Shown: piece by piece, positions 24,734 to 32,627 of the stretch
Position numbering within the stretch: the stretch's first letter is position 1
Layout of the letters: the number at the start of each line of letters is the position of its first letter
DNA from: Tateyamaria sp. syn59
GTDB lineage: Bacteria; Pseudomonadota; Alphaproteobacteria; Rhodobacterales; Rhodobacteraceae
NCBI RefSeq assembly: GCF_007995245.1
Contig: NZ_VCBA01000009.1
Span: forward strand, 62,001 to 126,000
Length of the DNA: 64,000 bases
Direction: 5' to 3'
The notes under the pieces: generated by a model
Seen by the model: only the letters and a program-made list of their open reading frames with translations
What the model was told of the DNA's origin: nothing
Databases searched by the model: none
Made by a program: the position numbers and the translations under genes

Positions 24734-26788
24734 CTAGAACTGAAACGAGGCTGACAACTTGATGGTCCGGCCCGCTTGCGGCAGCTCATTGGGGAAGATG
24801 ATGTATTGCTCGTCAAACACGTTGTCGATGCCTGCACGGAACACCGCGTTCTGCAGCGGCCCCTGTTGCGGTGACCACGACCCGAACAGATCCACCACCG
24901 TATAGGCCTCCCCTGCCCTTCCGTTGGTCGGCACATCATTCTGATCTCCGGCAAATGTTGCGCGTGCGCCGATAACCCATTCAGGCGCGGGCCTATATCC
25001 GAATGTGGTTGTCAGGGTCGGCTGCGGAATTGATCCCAGCGCTTCACCGTTTTGGGCCTCACCCTCCGGCAAAGTCAGCGCCAGACCTGCAAACCAATTG
25101 CCTGCGTCATAATCCACTTCCGCCTCAAACCCGTACAGCTCGGCATCAATGTTGCGTTGCGTCGTCGTGCCGATGACGGTTGCGAATGTCGGCGGACCTG
25201 CCAACCGGAAGTTTGGAGGGGTCACGACAGAATCGATAAAATTCTTAACATCCGCATAGTAGGCATTGGCCGAAAAGCGCAGTGTGTCGCCAGGACGGAA
25301 CATGTTGGCCCGTTCGAACCGGGCACCCAATTCGACTTGCGTGGACTCCTCAGGCTCGAGGTCGGGGTTTGGCACGAAGTTGTTCGTCAATTCAACGCCC
25401 CGAACCCGCTCATACGGGAAATGCACCCCGTCATTGTACAGCTCAGTCAATGTCGGCGCGCGGAAGGCACGCGCGACGTTACCGAAAATCTGCCAGTCGT
25501 CATTGGGCCGGAAACTGAAACCGATGCGGGGTGAAAAGAAATTATCATCCACGTCCGCCAGCGTCGGATCATCCACGTCCCGATCATATTGGTCAAAGCG
25601 CAAACCCGCGATCAGATCCAGCCGTTCCGTCACGCCAAATGTCGCTTCGGCAAACACACCGACCGTCGTTGCCTCAGCATCGGGAAACTGTACACGCGGT
25701 CCACCGCTGCGAGTGCCCGTTTGCTCGTCGCGAAACGCGTCGATCCCGTACACAAGTTCAACCGGTACGCCGATGTCAAACCGCGACCGGTTGGTCACCT
25801 CAAGACCGATGGTGTCGTATTCCGTAAAATCCGCGCGCCCGTCCCTGACCCGGTCGTCCTGAATTTCGAGTGTATTGCCATAAAGCAGGACTGACAGGTC
25901 CAGAAGGTCTGACTCGTCCGGATTCCAGTCCCATGACAAACGGTAGGTGAAAATCTCCGCTGACCGTTCGGAATCGTTGCCCGTTTCCGGGTCCAGATCA
26001 GCCTCCGTATTGGCATTGGGCGGGATCAGCCCGTCATCTTCGTAGTAGGATAGGTTCAACTCGAACCGCTGGTCATCTGTTGGCTCAAATCCAAACTTCA
26101 CCAGACCGTTTAGTGTATCCACTTCGGATCGCAGGATCTCATTCCCATTGCCGTCCTCTAGCGGTGCCCCAAACTCACGCGCGCCGAAGAAAGCCAGAAC
26201 ATCAAAATTGCCATGGTCAGCATAGATCGTCGCGGACGGGCTCCAGATCTCGCCGTTGTCAGAATAGCCAAAGCGCAACCGCGCCCCACTGGTCTGGCCG
26301 GGCAACAACAGGTCTTCCACATCCTTTGTCTCGACCGCGACGACACCGCCGATGGCGCCCGATCCAAACAGGGTGGACCCCCCGCCCCTGACGATCTCGA
26401 CCCTTTGCACAATGTCCGGGTCAAAGAAGAACCGCCCGCTATGCGCCCGGTTAAAGTTGAAACGTCCGCCGTCGAACCGCAGTACGACCTGTTCGTCCTG
26501 AAAGCCGCGAATGTTGATCTCCTGCGCCACACTCCGCGGCCCGCCCTCGATCGACACGCCCGGCACGTCCCCGATCAGTTCCTCGACTGTATCCGCCTGG
26601 CGGCGCTCCAGCTCCTCGCCTTCAACGACGGAGGCAGCCACCGGTATGTCCCGAATATCCCGGTCATCTCTTAGCGCGGTGCCCAAGATCAACGGCGGCA
26701 ATTCCACCGCATCTTCCTGTGCATGAATCGTGGTTGCTGTTACGCCCGCAGCCATCAAGGCCACGCTCCCCAGAACGTATTTCTGCAT
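24734..26788 (-). CDS. TonB-dependent haem/haemoglobin-type receptor
   Basis: 684 residues from ATG 26788, which has GGTGGGG upstream; longer in-frame starts are unsupported. The signal peptide ends near TTIHAQED. The plug contains VPGVSIEGGPRSVAQEINIRG and VEIVRGGGSTLFGSGAIGGVV. The barrel has the haem-receptor pair FRAP (NVARAFRAPTLTELY) and NPDL (FVPNPDLEPEES, usually NPNL), with the region between them expected to carry the haem-ligand histidine (NDGVHFPYERV). The C-terminus ends in Phe (SASFQF), as in outer-membrane barrels. Its partners are the TonB system at 31224-33559 and the hmu transporter at 48729-52471. Confidence 0.9.
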   Translation of the reverse strand: MQKYVLGSVALMAAGVTATTIHAQEDAVELPPLILGTALRDDRDIRDIPVAASVVEGEELERRQADTVEELIGDVPGVSIEGGPRSVAQEINIRGFQDEQVVLRFDGGRFNFNRAHSGRFFFDPDIVQRVEIVRGGGSTLFGSGAIGGVVAVETKDVEDLLLPGQTSGARLRFGYSDNGEIWSPSATIYADHGNFDVLAFFGAREFGAPLEDGNGNEILRSEVDTLNGLVKFGFEPTDDQRFELNLSYYEDDGLIPPNANTEADLDPETGNDSERSAEIFTYRLSWDWNPDESDLLDLSVLLYGNTLEIQDDRVRDGRADFTEYDTIGLEVTNRSRFDIGVPVELVYGIDAFRDEQTGTRSGGPRVQFPDAEATTVGVFAEATFGVTERLDLIAGLRFDQYDRDVDDPTLADVDDNFFSPRIGFSFRPNDDWQIFGNVARAFRAPTLTELYNDGVHFPYERVRGVELTNNFVPNPDLEPEESTQVELGARFERANMFRPGDTLRFSANAYYADVKNFIDSVVTPPNFRLAGPPTFATVIGTTTQRNIDAELYGFEAEVDYDAGNWFAGLALTLPEGEAQNGEALGSIPQPTLTTTFGYRPAPEWVIGARATFAGDQNDVPTNGRAGEAYTVVDLFGSWSPQQGPLQNAVFRAGIDNVFDEQYIIFPNELPQAGRTIKLSASFQF

Positions 26789-26940
26789 GGTATCCCCACC
26801 TGTTGTGCAGTTGCCAGCGCGGGGCCTGCCAGGCATTTAAGGTGGGGCGCGCAATCGGCGTAGTTGGTAGCTTTCCCGATAGAAGTTGTAAAGATTTTTC
26901 GAGGCGTTCGCGTGGCAGCATTGGCTGCGTCCATCCAAAA

Positions 26941-26956
26941 GTTCACAGCTGTGAAC
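26941..26956. other. parS: parS-type partition site 1
   Basis: GTTCACAGCTGTGAAC is a perfect 16-bp palindrome that fits the alphaproteobacterial repABC parS frame GTT-N4-GC-N4-AAC. It lies 46 bp downstream of the repC stop. It is the expected binding site of the RepB protein encoded here. Confidence 0.8.
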
Positions 26957-26984
26957 ATCCCATAAACAGAGCGCACGGTCCCCA

Positions 26985-27000
26985 GTTCACACCTGTGAAC
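26985..27000. other. parS: parS-type partition site 2
   Basis: GTTCACACCTGTGAAC has the same 7-bp arms as site 1 with a CC centre. It is 44 bp away centre to centre and 2 bp from the repC stop codon. Two copies on about the same helix face favour RepB spreading or bridging. Confidence 0.75.
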
Positions 27001-27002
27001 CC

Positions 27003-28160
27003 TCAAGCCGCTTCCTTCCGCGCCAGCGCCATAATCATAGGCGCACAAGAGAATTTCCCTTCCGCCGCTCGTCGCGTCAGATACCGCAGATACCCCCCCG
27101 GGGACTTGATCTGGTCAAACCTCTCCAGCATCGCCGCCACTGTCACAGCAGCCTGCTCTGGTCCCATAGTTTCCACAGCCTCCACCCAGGTCGAAGGCTG
27201 AATGCCCATCATTGGCCGCACGAGATCCGCCGCTCGCACCAGATCATACCAATGCCGGATCGGCCTATCGCCATATATTTGTATCTCAGTGCAGATAGAT
27301 AGGACGAGCATCAGTGGAACGTTTGGTTCTGTCCCATCCTGCATTGTTGATTGGGTTTGATCTGAGCTCTTCTCATCGCGCGCTTCAAGTACAGATATAT
27401 CTTTGTTTGAATTCTGATGGTGCTGCTCATTTTCGGCATCGTTGGTGCTCATTTCGTCTGAACTCAGCAGTAAACGCGCCTTGCTCAATGCCTCTTCCAG
27501 AGCATCTTTCAACCGTGCCAAATCATTTTCATCAACGCGCCGTCTCAAATCACGGGCCGTCAGGATCGCTAGGTCTGAGAATGCGTCCCAGAGACCCTGC
27601 TGGGGATGCGTCTCGGTGCCGTAGGCGGCGAGGGCGGCGAGATCGCGGCGCATTAGGCTGACGGTTTGGCGCAGGCGCTTCAGGTGGTCGCGTTCGGTGC
27701 GTACGGCTTCTGCGATAGCAGAGATTTCGGCGAAGCGCAGGGCGAGGGGGGAGAGGTCGAAACCGAAGGCACCGCCCCCGGATCGGCTCGTATAGCGTTT
27801 GCCGTTCGGGCTGTCGCGGCGGACGATCAGACCAGCTTGGACCAGCCCGGCCAGATGTCGCCGCATGGTCGAGCATGGCATCCCGTTCAACCGCTCGGAG
27901 ATCGACGCATTCGAGGGGAACACGATGGGTGCTTCAGTACGTCCCCCCAGATCAGTCTCGGGGTGGAAGGTCAGAAGGGCCTGAAGCACGGTCAGTTGGC
28001 GGTCCGAAACACCTAGCTTGGGCCCGGCAACGCCCAACGCCCGCAGGACGTCCCACTTGTCGGCGTGGGGGAGGGGGCCTGTGCGGCGGGTAAGCTGATC
28101 GTTGGCCAATACGAGTTCAGTCACCGTCCCGCGGAACGGTGTGATGGGAACATAAGTCAT
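27003..28160 (-). CDS. repC: Plasmid replication initiator RepC
   Basis: 385 residues. The N-terminal half has the RepC helix-turn-helix region (LGVSDRQLTVLQALLTF, SNASISERLNGMPCSTMRRHLAGLVQAGLIVRRDSPNGKRY). A low-complexity Asn/Asp/Gln/Ser linker (about 240-280) is encoded by AT-rich DNA, and the C-terminal domain follows (GIQPSTWVEAVETMGPEQAAVTVAAML, SPGGYLRYLTRRAAEGKF). RepC starts replication from an origin inside its own gene. It is the third gene of repABC, separated from repB by a 179-bp gap with a counter-transcribed RNA that should limit its expression. Confidence 0.95.
   Translation of the reverse strand: MTYVPITPFRGTVTELVLANDQLTRRTGPLPHADKWDVLRALGVAGPKLGVSDRQLTVLQALLTFHPETDLGGRTEAPIVFPSNASISERLNGMPCSTMRRHLAGLVQAGLIVRRDSPNGKRYTSRSGGGAFGFDLSPLALRFAEISAIAEAVRTERDHLKRLRQTVSLMRRDLAALAAYGTETHPQQGLWDAFSDLAILTARDLRRRVDENDLARLKDALEEALSKARLLLSSDEMSTNDAENEQHHQNSNKDISVLEARDEKSSDQTQSTMQDGTEPNVPLMLVLSICTEIQIYGDRPIRHWYDLVRAADLVRPMMGIQPSTWVEAVETMGPEQAAVTVAAMLERFDQIKSPGGYLRYLTRRAAEGKFSCAPMIMALARKEAA
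27241..27540. other. oriV: Predicted oriV: AT-rich tract inside repC
   Basis: Within repC, positions 27241-27300 and 27361-27420 have 34 and 35 A/T out of 60, against 17 of 60 at 27601-27660. Plus-strand composition turns from C-rich (27001-27060: 11 G, 23 C) to G-rich (27601-27660: 29 G, 14 C) across this tract. Origins of repABC replicons are known to lie in an AT-rich region in the middle of repC. Confidence 0.7.
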
Positions 28161-28189
28161 GAATTCTATTCACGCAGGCACAAAAAATC

Positions 28190-28300
28190 CATTCCGCGAA
28201 TCACTTGGGACTTGCGGGAGAGGGCGCGAAATCGTACCTTGAAGCTGCTAAACACAAGGGTCTCGTGGGGCGCCATCGCTTTGCGGGACCTTTTTCTTTT
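28190..28300 (+). ncRNA. Counter-transcribed RNA of the repABC operon (incompatibility RNA)
   Basis: The 179-bp repB-repC gap holds a strong intrinsic terminator on the strand opposite to repABC. This is the hallmark of the small antisense RNA that represses repC in this plasmid family. The 3' end is set by that terminator; the 5' end and promoter are not defined by sequence, so 28190 is an estimate. Confidence 0.6.
28256..28300 (+). terminator. Terminator of the counter-transcribed RNA
   Basis: GGTCTCG (28259-28265) pairs with CGGGACC (28284-28290) with one G-T pair, and an inner GGGCG/CGCTT helix extends it. TTTTTCTTTT follows directly on the plus strand. No plus-strand protein gene ends nearby. 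Confidence 0.8.
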
Positions 28301-28339
28301 GCCTTTCTGGTGCGTGCCTCCTTTGTTTACTGCTCTGCC

Positions 28340-29344
28340 TTAGTCTTCCCCGCGCGTTTGCCAGCGCGTGTGAAGCTCTTTGAGGACTGTGTCGGCATTG
28401 CGCTCGAGCCAGTCCGCGAAATTGCCCGCGTCCACATCCAGCCGCACGCCTTGGCTCATGCGCCGGACAGTGCCGATCCGGCGCTCGCCGGTATGAACCG
28501 ACCGGCTTTTGCCGGCTGTGCGGGTCTTGGGGGTCGAGATGACGGGCTTTTGTGTCTCTAAATGGGCTAAAACGGCCTCAAACGCGGTGACGGACGCATC
28601 CTCCGGCACGGGGCCGGACGGGTCGATGACGGCGTCAAGCTCGGCCTTTTCGTGGATGTCCTGCGCGATGGGGATCAGGTGGCTGACATCCGCGCCAGTG
28701 CTCTGAATAGCGCGTCCCAGGGCATCCCAGCGTGGGCGGCCCACACCGGGGGCAGGGCCGATGGCGCGGGCCAGATCGACGCTGACCACATCCACAACCG
28801 CCAGGGCCATGGAGATGGCGGACTTGGTGACTGTCAGCACCTCGGCAACCTGAGACTGCGTGCCGAATCCGCCATCAACGAGGGACCGCGCAAACAGCGC
28901 CTTTTCAATGAAGGTCAGGTCGCGCCGCGCCATGTTTTCCGAGATTTGCGCCCGGACGGCGGCATCATCGTCGAGCGTAGCGACCAGCGCGCGCACTTTA
29001 TCGACCTTGTCGGACTGGCGGATCGCCTCAAGCCGACGGCGGCCATAGACCAGCAGGTAGCGGTCAGCCGCGTCGGGATTGCGGCGCACGAGGATCGGCA
29101 CGGTCTGGCCGTTGGCCTCGATCGCGTCGCGCAGATCGCGGATGTCGCCCGCCTCCATCCGGTCCTCTGGGCGCAGATCGTCGATGGCCCAGGGGTCCAG
29201 ATCCCACACATGGTGGGCATCGACTGCATCGCGTGCGGACCGCAGGGCGCGATTTGTCGTCATCATCGAACCCGTCGGGGCAGGGGCCTGCGCCGCGGCC
29301 AGACTGTCGAGCATGGACAGGCGTTTTTTGCGATTTTCGCTCAT
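28340..29344 (-). CDS. repB: Plasmid partitioning protein RepB (ParB family)
   Basis: 334 residues from ATG 29344 (ATGA overlap with the repA stop); a TTG 12 bp upstream is less likely. The ParB nuclease-like domain shows DLRDAIEANGQTVPILVRRNP and YLLVYGRRRLEAIR, followed by AQISENMARRDLTFIEKALFA and the helix-turn-helix SQVAEVLTVTKSAISMAL. The C-terminus would dimerise. RepB binds parS, here most likely the two palindromes at 26941-27000, and works with RepA to segregate copies. Confidence 0.95.
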   Translation of the reverse strand: MSENRKKRLSMLDSLAAAQAPAPTGSMMTTNRALRSARDAVDAHHVWDLDPWAIDDLRPEDRMEAGDIRDLRDAIEANGQTVPILVRRNPDAADRYLLVYGRRRLEAIRQSDKVDKVRALVATLDDDAAVRAQISENMARRDLTFIEKALFARSLVDGGFGTQSQVAEVLTVTKSAISMALAVVDVVSVDLARAIGPAPGVGRPRWDALGRAIQSTGADVSHLIPIAQDIHEKAELDAVIDPSGPVPEDASVTAFEAVLAHLETQKPVISTPKTRTAGKSRSVHTGERRIGTVRRMSQGVRLDVDAGNFADWLERNADTVLKELHTRWQTRGED

Positions 29345-30528
29345 GTCCGCCCCCAAGTGGCCTGTATGAGAGCCGAAATCTCATCGTTCACCGCGTTCAG
29401 GCTTTCCATCGCGCGGTCATAGGTGGAGCGGGTGAAGGCGGAGCGTTCGACCTCGTAGAGTGTCTGTTTCGTCAAACCCGCGTCCGAGATTGCGGTGGAT
29501 TTGAGCATGGGGGCATTCAGTACATGATCGCCATACATGGTGCGCAGGAAGGCCACGACGCGGTTTTGCGGAGCGTCTGCAGGTTCGTACCGGGTGAGCA
29601 GGTAGCGCATCCAGTCATGTTTCATGTCAGCGCCGCTTTCGGCGATGACATCCATCAGATCGGCGGTCATGCGTAGGAATTGCGACATCGACATCACGTC
29701 GAGCATTTCAGGGTGGATCGTCACCAAAACGCCCGTGGCGGCTGACAAGGCCGACATGGTAAGGAACCCAAGCTGCGGCGGACAGTCGATCACCACCACA
29801 TCATAGTCGCCATCGACCTGTGTTAGAGCCTGTTTGACCCGGAAAAAGAACAGGCCCGCCGCCCCGGTTGCAAGCGCGCGGGGGGTGTCATGTTCGAACT
29901 CCATCAGTTCGAGGTTGCCCGGGATCAGGTCGAGGCCGGGAATATAGGTTTTGCGGATGACCGAGCTGATCGGCGCGGGATCCTCGTAGCGGATCGCGTC
30001 GTAGAGCGTGCCGCCTTCGGGCAGATCGTATTCGGGTTGCACGCCGTGCAGGGCGGACAGCGACGCCTGAGGGTCGAGGTCGATGGCAAGGACGCGGTAG
30101 CCCTTGAGGGCCAGACGCTGGGCGAGGTGGGCGGCGGTCGTCGTCTTGCCCGATCCGCCCTTGAAGTTCATCACCCCGATCACCTGCATCTCGTCCCCGT
30201 CGCGGCGGCCGGGCAGGTATTCGCCGGGACGGCGGGCTGTCGTCTCTAACGTATGCCTTAGAGACTGAATGTCGGCGGCGGAATAGAGGCGGCGGTTGCC
30301 TGATGTCACCTCGGGCGAGGGGCCGCGCCCCTCAAGATGCAGTTTGCGCAGGTAGCTGTCGCCGACGCCCAGCAGCGTTGCTGCCTCACCGCTTGTGAAC
30401 TTGCGCATCTCTTTTGCGGCGTCGGGAGGAAACAGGCTTTCGCGTTGGGCATGCAATTGCGTGGCCAGCCATTCGGAGTGTTGCCGAATGACGGAATTGA
30501 GGTCATTTTGCGTGCGTGTGCCGTCCAT
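29341..30528 (-). CDS. repA: Plasmid partitioning protein RepA (ParA family ATPase)
   Basis: 395 residues from ATG 30528, which has AGGAG upstream; in-frame codons further upstream give an atypical N-terminus. A MerR-like DNA-binding region (FTSGEAATLLGVGDSYLRKLHLEGRG, SGNRRLYSAADI) precedes the ParA core with deviant Walker A (GVMNFKGGSGKTTTAAHLAQ), LAIDLDPQASLSAL and VVVIDCPPQLGFLTMSAL. It hydrolyses ATP for replicon segregation and represses its own operon. It is the first gene of repABC. Confidence 0.95.
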   Translation of the reverse strand: MDGTRTQNDLNSVIRQHSEWLATQLHAQRESLFPPDAAKEMRKFTSGEAATLLGVGDSYLRKLHLEGRGPSPEVTSGNRRLYSAADIQSLRHTLETTARRPGEYLPGRRDGDEMQVIGVMNFKGGSGKTTTAAHLAQRLALKGYRVLAIDLDPQASLSALHGVQPEYDLPEGGTLYDAIRYEDPAPISSVIRKTYIPGLDLIPGNLELMEFEHDTPRALATGAAGLFFFRVKQALTQVDGDYDVVVIDCPPQLGFLTMSALSAATGVLVTIHPEMLDVMSMSQFLRMTADLMDVIAESGADMKHDWMRYLLTRYEPADAPQNRVVAFLRTMYGDHVLNAPMLKSTAISDAGLTKQTLYEVERSAFTRSTYDRAMESLNAVNDEISALIQATWGRT

Positions 30529-30801
30529 CTGCCCCGGCTCCTCTGCCACCTGCCTGTATTTTTCGGTCACGCTTTTCACCGTTTGACCGTCTTTTTCCGT
30601 GACTATTGGCTGACTTGCGGGATTCGTGCAAGACTTATCTACATCTGGCGGTTGTTGCGCGTGCCTCCACAAGGCGCCGCGATGCTTTGTCCTAGTCTTT
30701 CTATCAGGTATTGCGCAGGGTCCAAAGACGTGTTTGTTAAGACCCTGACGGGTCCCAGCCGCTTTGCCAGGTCATCCCACCTTTGAAGCAAGGAGCACGG
30801 C
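30529..30801. promoter_or_regulatory. repABC promoter/operator region, divergent from the tonB operon
   Basis: This 273-bp gap must hold the repA promoter (minus) and that of the exbBD-tonB operon (plus). Inverted arms CGGTCA...TGACCG (30564-30589) and GTCACG...CGTGAC (30566-30603) overlap each other and are candidates for RepA/RepB autoregulation. I could not assign -35/-10 boxes with confidence. No parS-type 16-mer occurs here. Confidence 0.4.
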
Positions 30802-31224
30802 ATGCGGACGTTTGCGCGCCTGGTGGCATTGACGATGATCGCGACAGGCGCTGCCGCGCAAGAGGGTGATCTGACCGGCAAGATTGCCATTGAATTGAAC
30901 ACCGTGGCGGAGACTGACGGCGGTTGCACGCTGACCTTTATGGTCACGAATGGTCATGCGGTGGCTGTGGATCAGTTGGTGTATGAGACGGTGCTGTTTG
31001 ATGCGGCGGGGCAGGTGGACCGGCTGACCCTGTTCGATTTCGGGGCCTTGCCCGTGGGGCGGCCGCGTGTGCGGCAGTTTGCGGTGCCGGATGTGGGCTG
31101 TGACGGCTTGGGCCGGGTGCTGTTCAATGGGTTGCATACCTGTGAGGCCGAGGGGCTGGAGGAAGGCGCCTGTGCGGCCGGTCTGGTGCCCATGAGCCGT
31201 GTCGAGATTGAGGTGCTGGGCTGA
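30802..31224 (+). CDS. Small periplasmic four-cysteine protein heading the exbBD-tonB operon
   Basis: 140 residues from ATG 30802 (AGGAG upstream). The signal peptide ends near TGAAAQEGD. The mature part is beta-rich with four cysteines. The first two are separated by exactly 57 residues, as in the protein at 43730-44146; both share the pattern CT-hydrophobic-x-hydrophobic-x-x-TN. An immunoglobulin-like fold with disulfides is plausible. Its TGA overlaps the exbB ATG by one base, so it is translationally coupled to the TonB energising system. Function unknown; a periplasmic accessory of iron uptake is inferred. Confidence 0.75.
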   Translation: MRTFARLVALTMIATGAAAQEGDLTGKIAIELNTVAETDGGCTLTFMVTNGHAVAVDQLVYETVLFDAAGQVDRLTLFDFGALPVGRPRVRQFAVPDVGCDGLGRVLFNGLHTCEAEGLEEGACAAGLVPMSRVEIEVLG

Positions 31225-31877
31225 TGGTTGATGCGGTGATGGGGCAGTTGCAGGCGGTTCTGGACCTTGGAGGGCCGGTTGTTCTGGTGTTGATGGCCGT
31301 GTCCGTCGTGACCCTGGCCGTGGTGCTGTACAAGCTGTGGCAGTTTTCGGCAGCCCATGTGGGGCGGCACGCGGCCGTTCGGGACGCTGTTGCTGCGTGG
31401 GATGCGGGCGACCGGAGCGGGGCGCGGGATGCGCTGGCGCCGTCGCGGAGCTATCTGGCCGGTGTCGTTGAGGCCGGGTTTGACGGCTTGGGCCGGGACC
31501 GGTTGCAGGCCATGGCGGAGGCGCGGTTTTCGCGGTTGGAGCGCGGGTTCCGGTTTCTGGAGACGGTGGCGCAATTGGCCCCCTTGCTGGGTCTGTTTGG
31601 CACCGTTCTGGGTATGATCGAGGCGTTTCAGGCCTTGCAGGCGGCAGGGGCGCAGGTGGATCCGTCGATCCTGGCCGGTGGCATCTGGGTTGCGTTGTTG
31701 ACCACTGCTGTGGGTCTGGCTGTGGCGATGCCCACCGCGCTGGTGCTGGCGTGGTTCGAAGGCCGGATGGATGCCGAGCGCGTGGCGGCAGAGGGTTTTG
31801 TCCTGACTGTTGTGGCACCTGTGGGGCGGGCAGAAAGCCCAATGTTAGACACTGAGGTGGTGCCTGCCGGTGGCTAG
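31224..31877 (+). CDS. exbB: ExbB/TolQ/MotA-type proton channel protein
   Basis: 217 residues, three membrane helices with a large cytoplasmic loop. The conserved segment FLETVAQLAPLLGLFGTVLGMIEAFQAL is diagnostic of ExbB/TolQ, followed by DPSILAGGIWVALLTTAVGLAVAMPTALVLAWFEGR. It forms the pentameric channel that powers TonB with ExbD at the inner membrane. It is coupled to the gene before it and overlaps exbD by 8 bp. Confidence 0.92.
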   Translation: MVDAVMGQLQAVLDLGGPVVLVLMAVSVVTLAVVLYKLWQFSAAHVGRHAAVRDAVAAWDAGDRSGARDALAPSRSYLAGVVEAGFDGLGRDRLQAMAEARFSRLERGFRFLETVAQLAPLLGLFGTVLGMIEAFQALQAAGAQVDPSILAGGIWVALLTTAVGLAVAMPTALVLAWFEGRMDAERVAAEGFVLTVVAPVGRAESPMLDTEVVPAGG

Positions 31878-32247
31878 GGCGCGGGTCATACGGCGGCGGG
31901 TGTCGATGACGTCGCTGATCGACGTGATTTTTCTGCTGCTGTTGTTCTTCATGCTGACCTCGACCTTTTCGACCTTTGCCGAGGTGGAGCTGACTGCCGG
32001 TGGGGCAGGGCAGGGGGCAGAGGCGGCTGCCGTGCCGCCGCTGTTTTTGCGCGTGGCCGAGGATGCCGTGGCGTTGAACGGGGCGCAGGTGCCCATAGAG
32101 GCGCTGGCGCAGGCGATGACCGGAGAGGCCGAACAGCCTGTGATCGTCAGTTTGCAGGACGGCGTGACCGCACAGCGGTTGACTGATTTGCTGGTCGTGT
32201 TGCGGAGTGTGCCCGGCTTGCAGATCACCGTTTTGGGGCAGGGCTGA
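31870..32247 (+). CDS. exbD: ExbD biopolymer transport protein, copy 1
   Basis: 125 residues, starting with GTG at 31870 inside the end of exbB. The N-terminal helix SLIDVIFLLLLFFMLTSTF keeps the essential membrane aspartate (Asp18). A periplasmic domain follows. It pairs with ExbB to convert the proton gradient into TonB movement. A second, divergent ExbD is encoded directly after it. Confidence 0.9.
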   Translation: MARARVIRRRVSMTSLIDVIFLLLLFFMLTSTFSTFAEVELTAGGAGQGAEAAAVPPLFLRVAEDAVALNGAQVPIEALAQAMTGEAEQPVIVSLQDGVTAQRLTDLLVVLRSVPGLQITVLGQG

Positions 32248-32627
32248 TGCGGGCGCGGCGTCAAACCAGAGAGCCGACGATTGCGCTGATCAACATCGTG
32301 TTTCTGATGCTGGTGTTTTTCATGGTGGCGGGCACGCTGGCGCCGCCGCTGGAGCGGGATTTGTCGCTTGTGCGCACCGATGATCTGGAGGGGCGTGCGC
32401 CGCCTGATGCGCTGGTGATCCGGGCGGATGGGGAGATGCTGTATCGGGGGACCGCGCAGGTGGATGTTGCTGCTTACGTAGAGGGACTGGACCCGGAGGC
32501 GCGGGAAGAGGTGCGGATCGTGCCGGATCGCGATTTGCCTGCGGCCGATCTTGTGACCTTGGGTCGTGAGTTGCGCCGGGCGGGCGCGGGTCGGGTTATC
32601 ATTGTGACCGAGAGGGCGCTGCAATGA
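32247..32627 (+). CDS. ExbD-like protein, copy 2, without the membrane aspartate
   Basis: 126 residues. The N-terminal helix reads TIALINIVFLMLVFFMVAG, so the position of the proton-carrying Asp is Asn16. The periplasmic domain is kept. It overlaps the previous stop by one base and the tonB start by 4 bp. It probably forms a mixed dimer with copy 1, with only one protonatable residue in the channel; pairs of this kind occur in other alphaproteobacteria, so it need not be defective. Confidence 0.85.
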   Translation: MRARRQTREPTIALINIVFLMLVFFMVAGTLAPPLERDLSLVRTDDLEGRAPPDALVIRADGEMLYRGTAQVDVAAYVEGLDPEAREEVRIVPDRDLPAADLVTLGRELRRAGAGRVIIVTERALQ

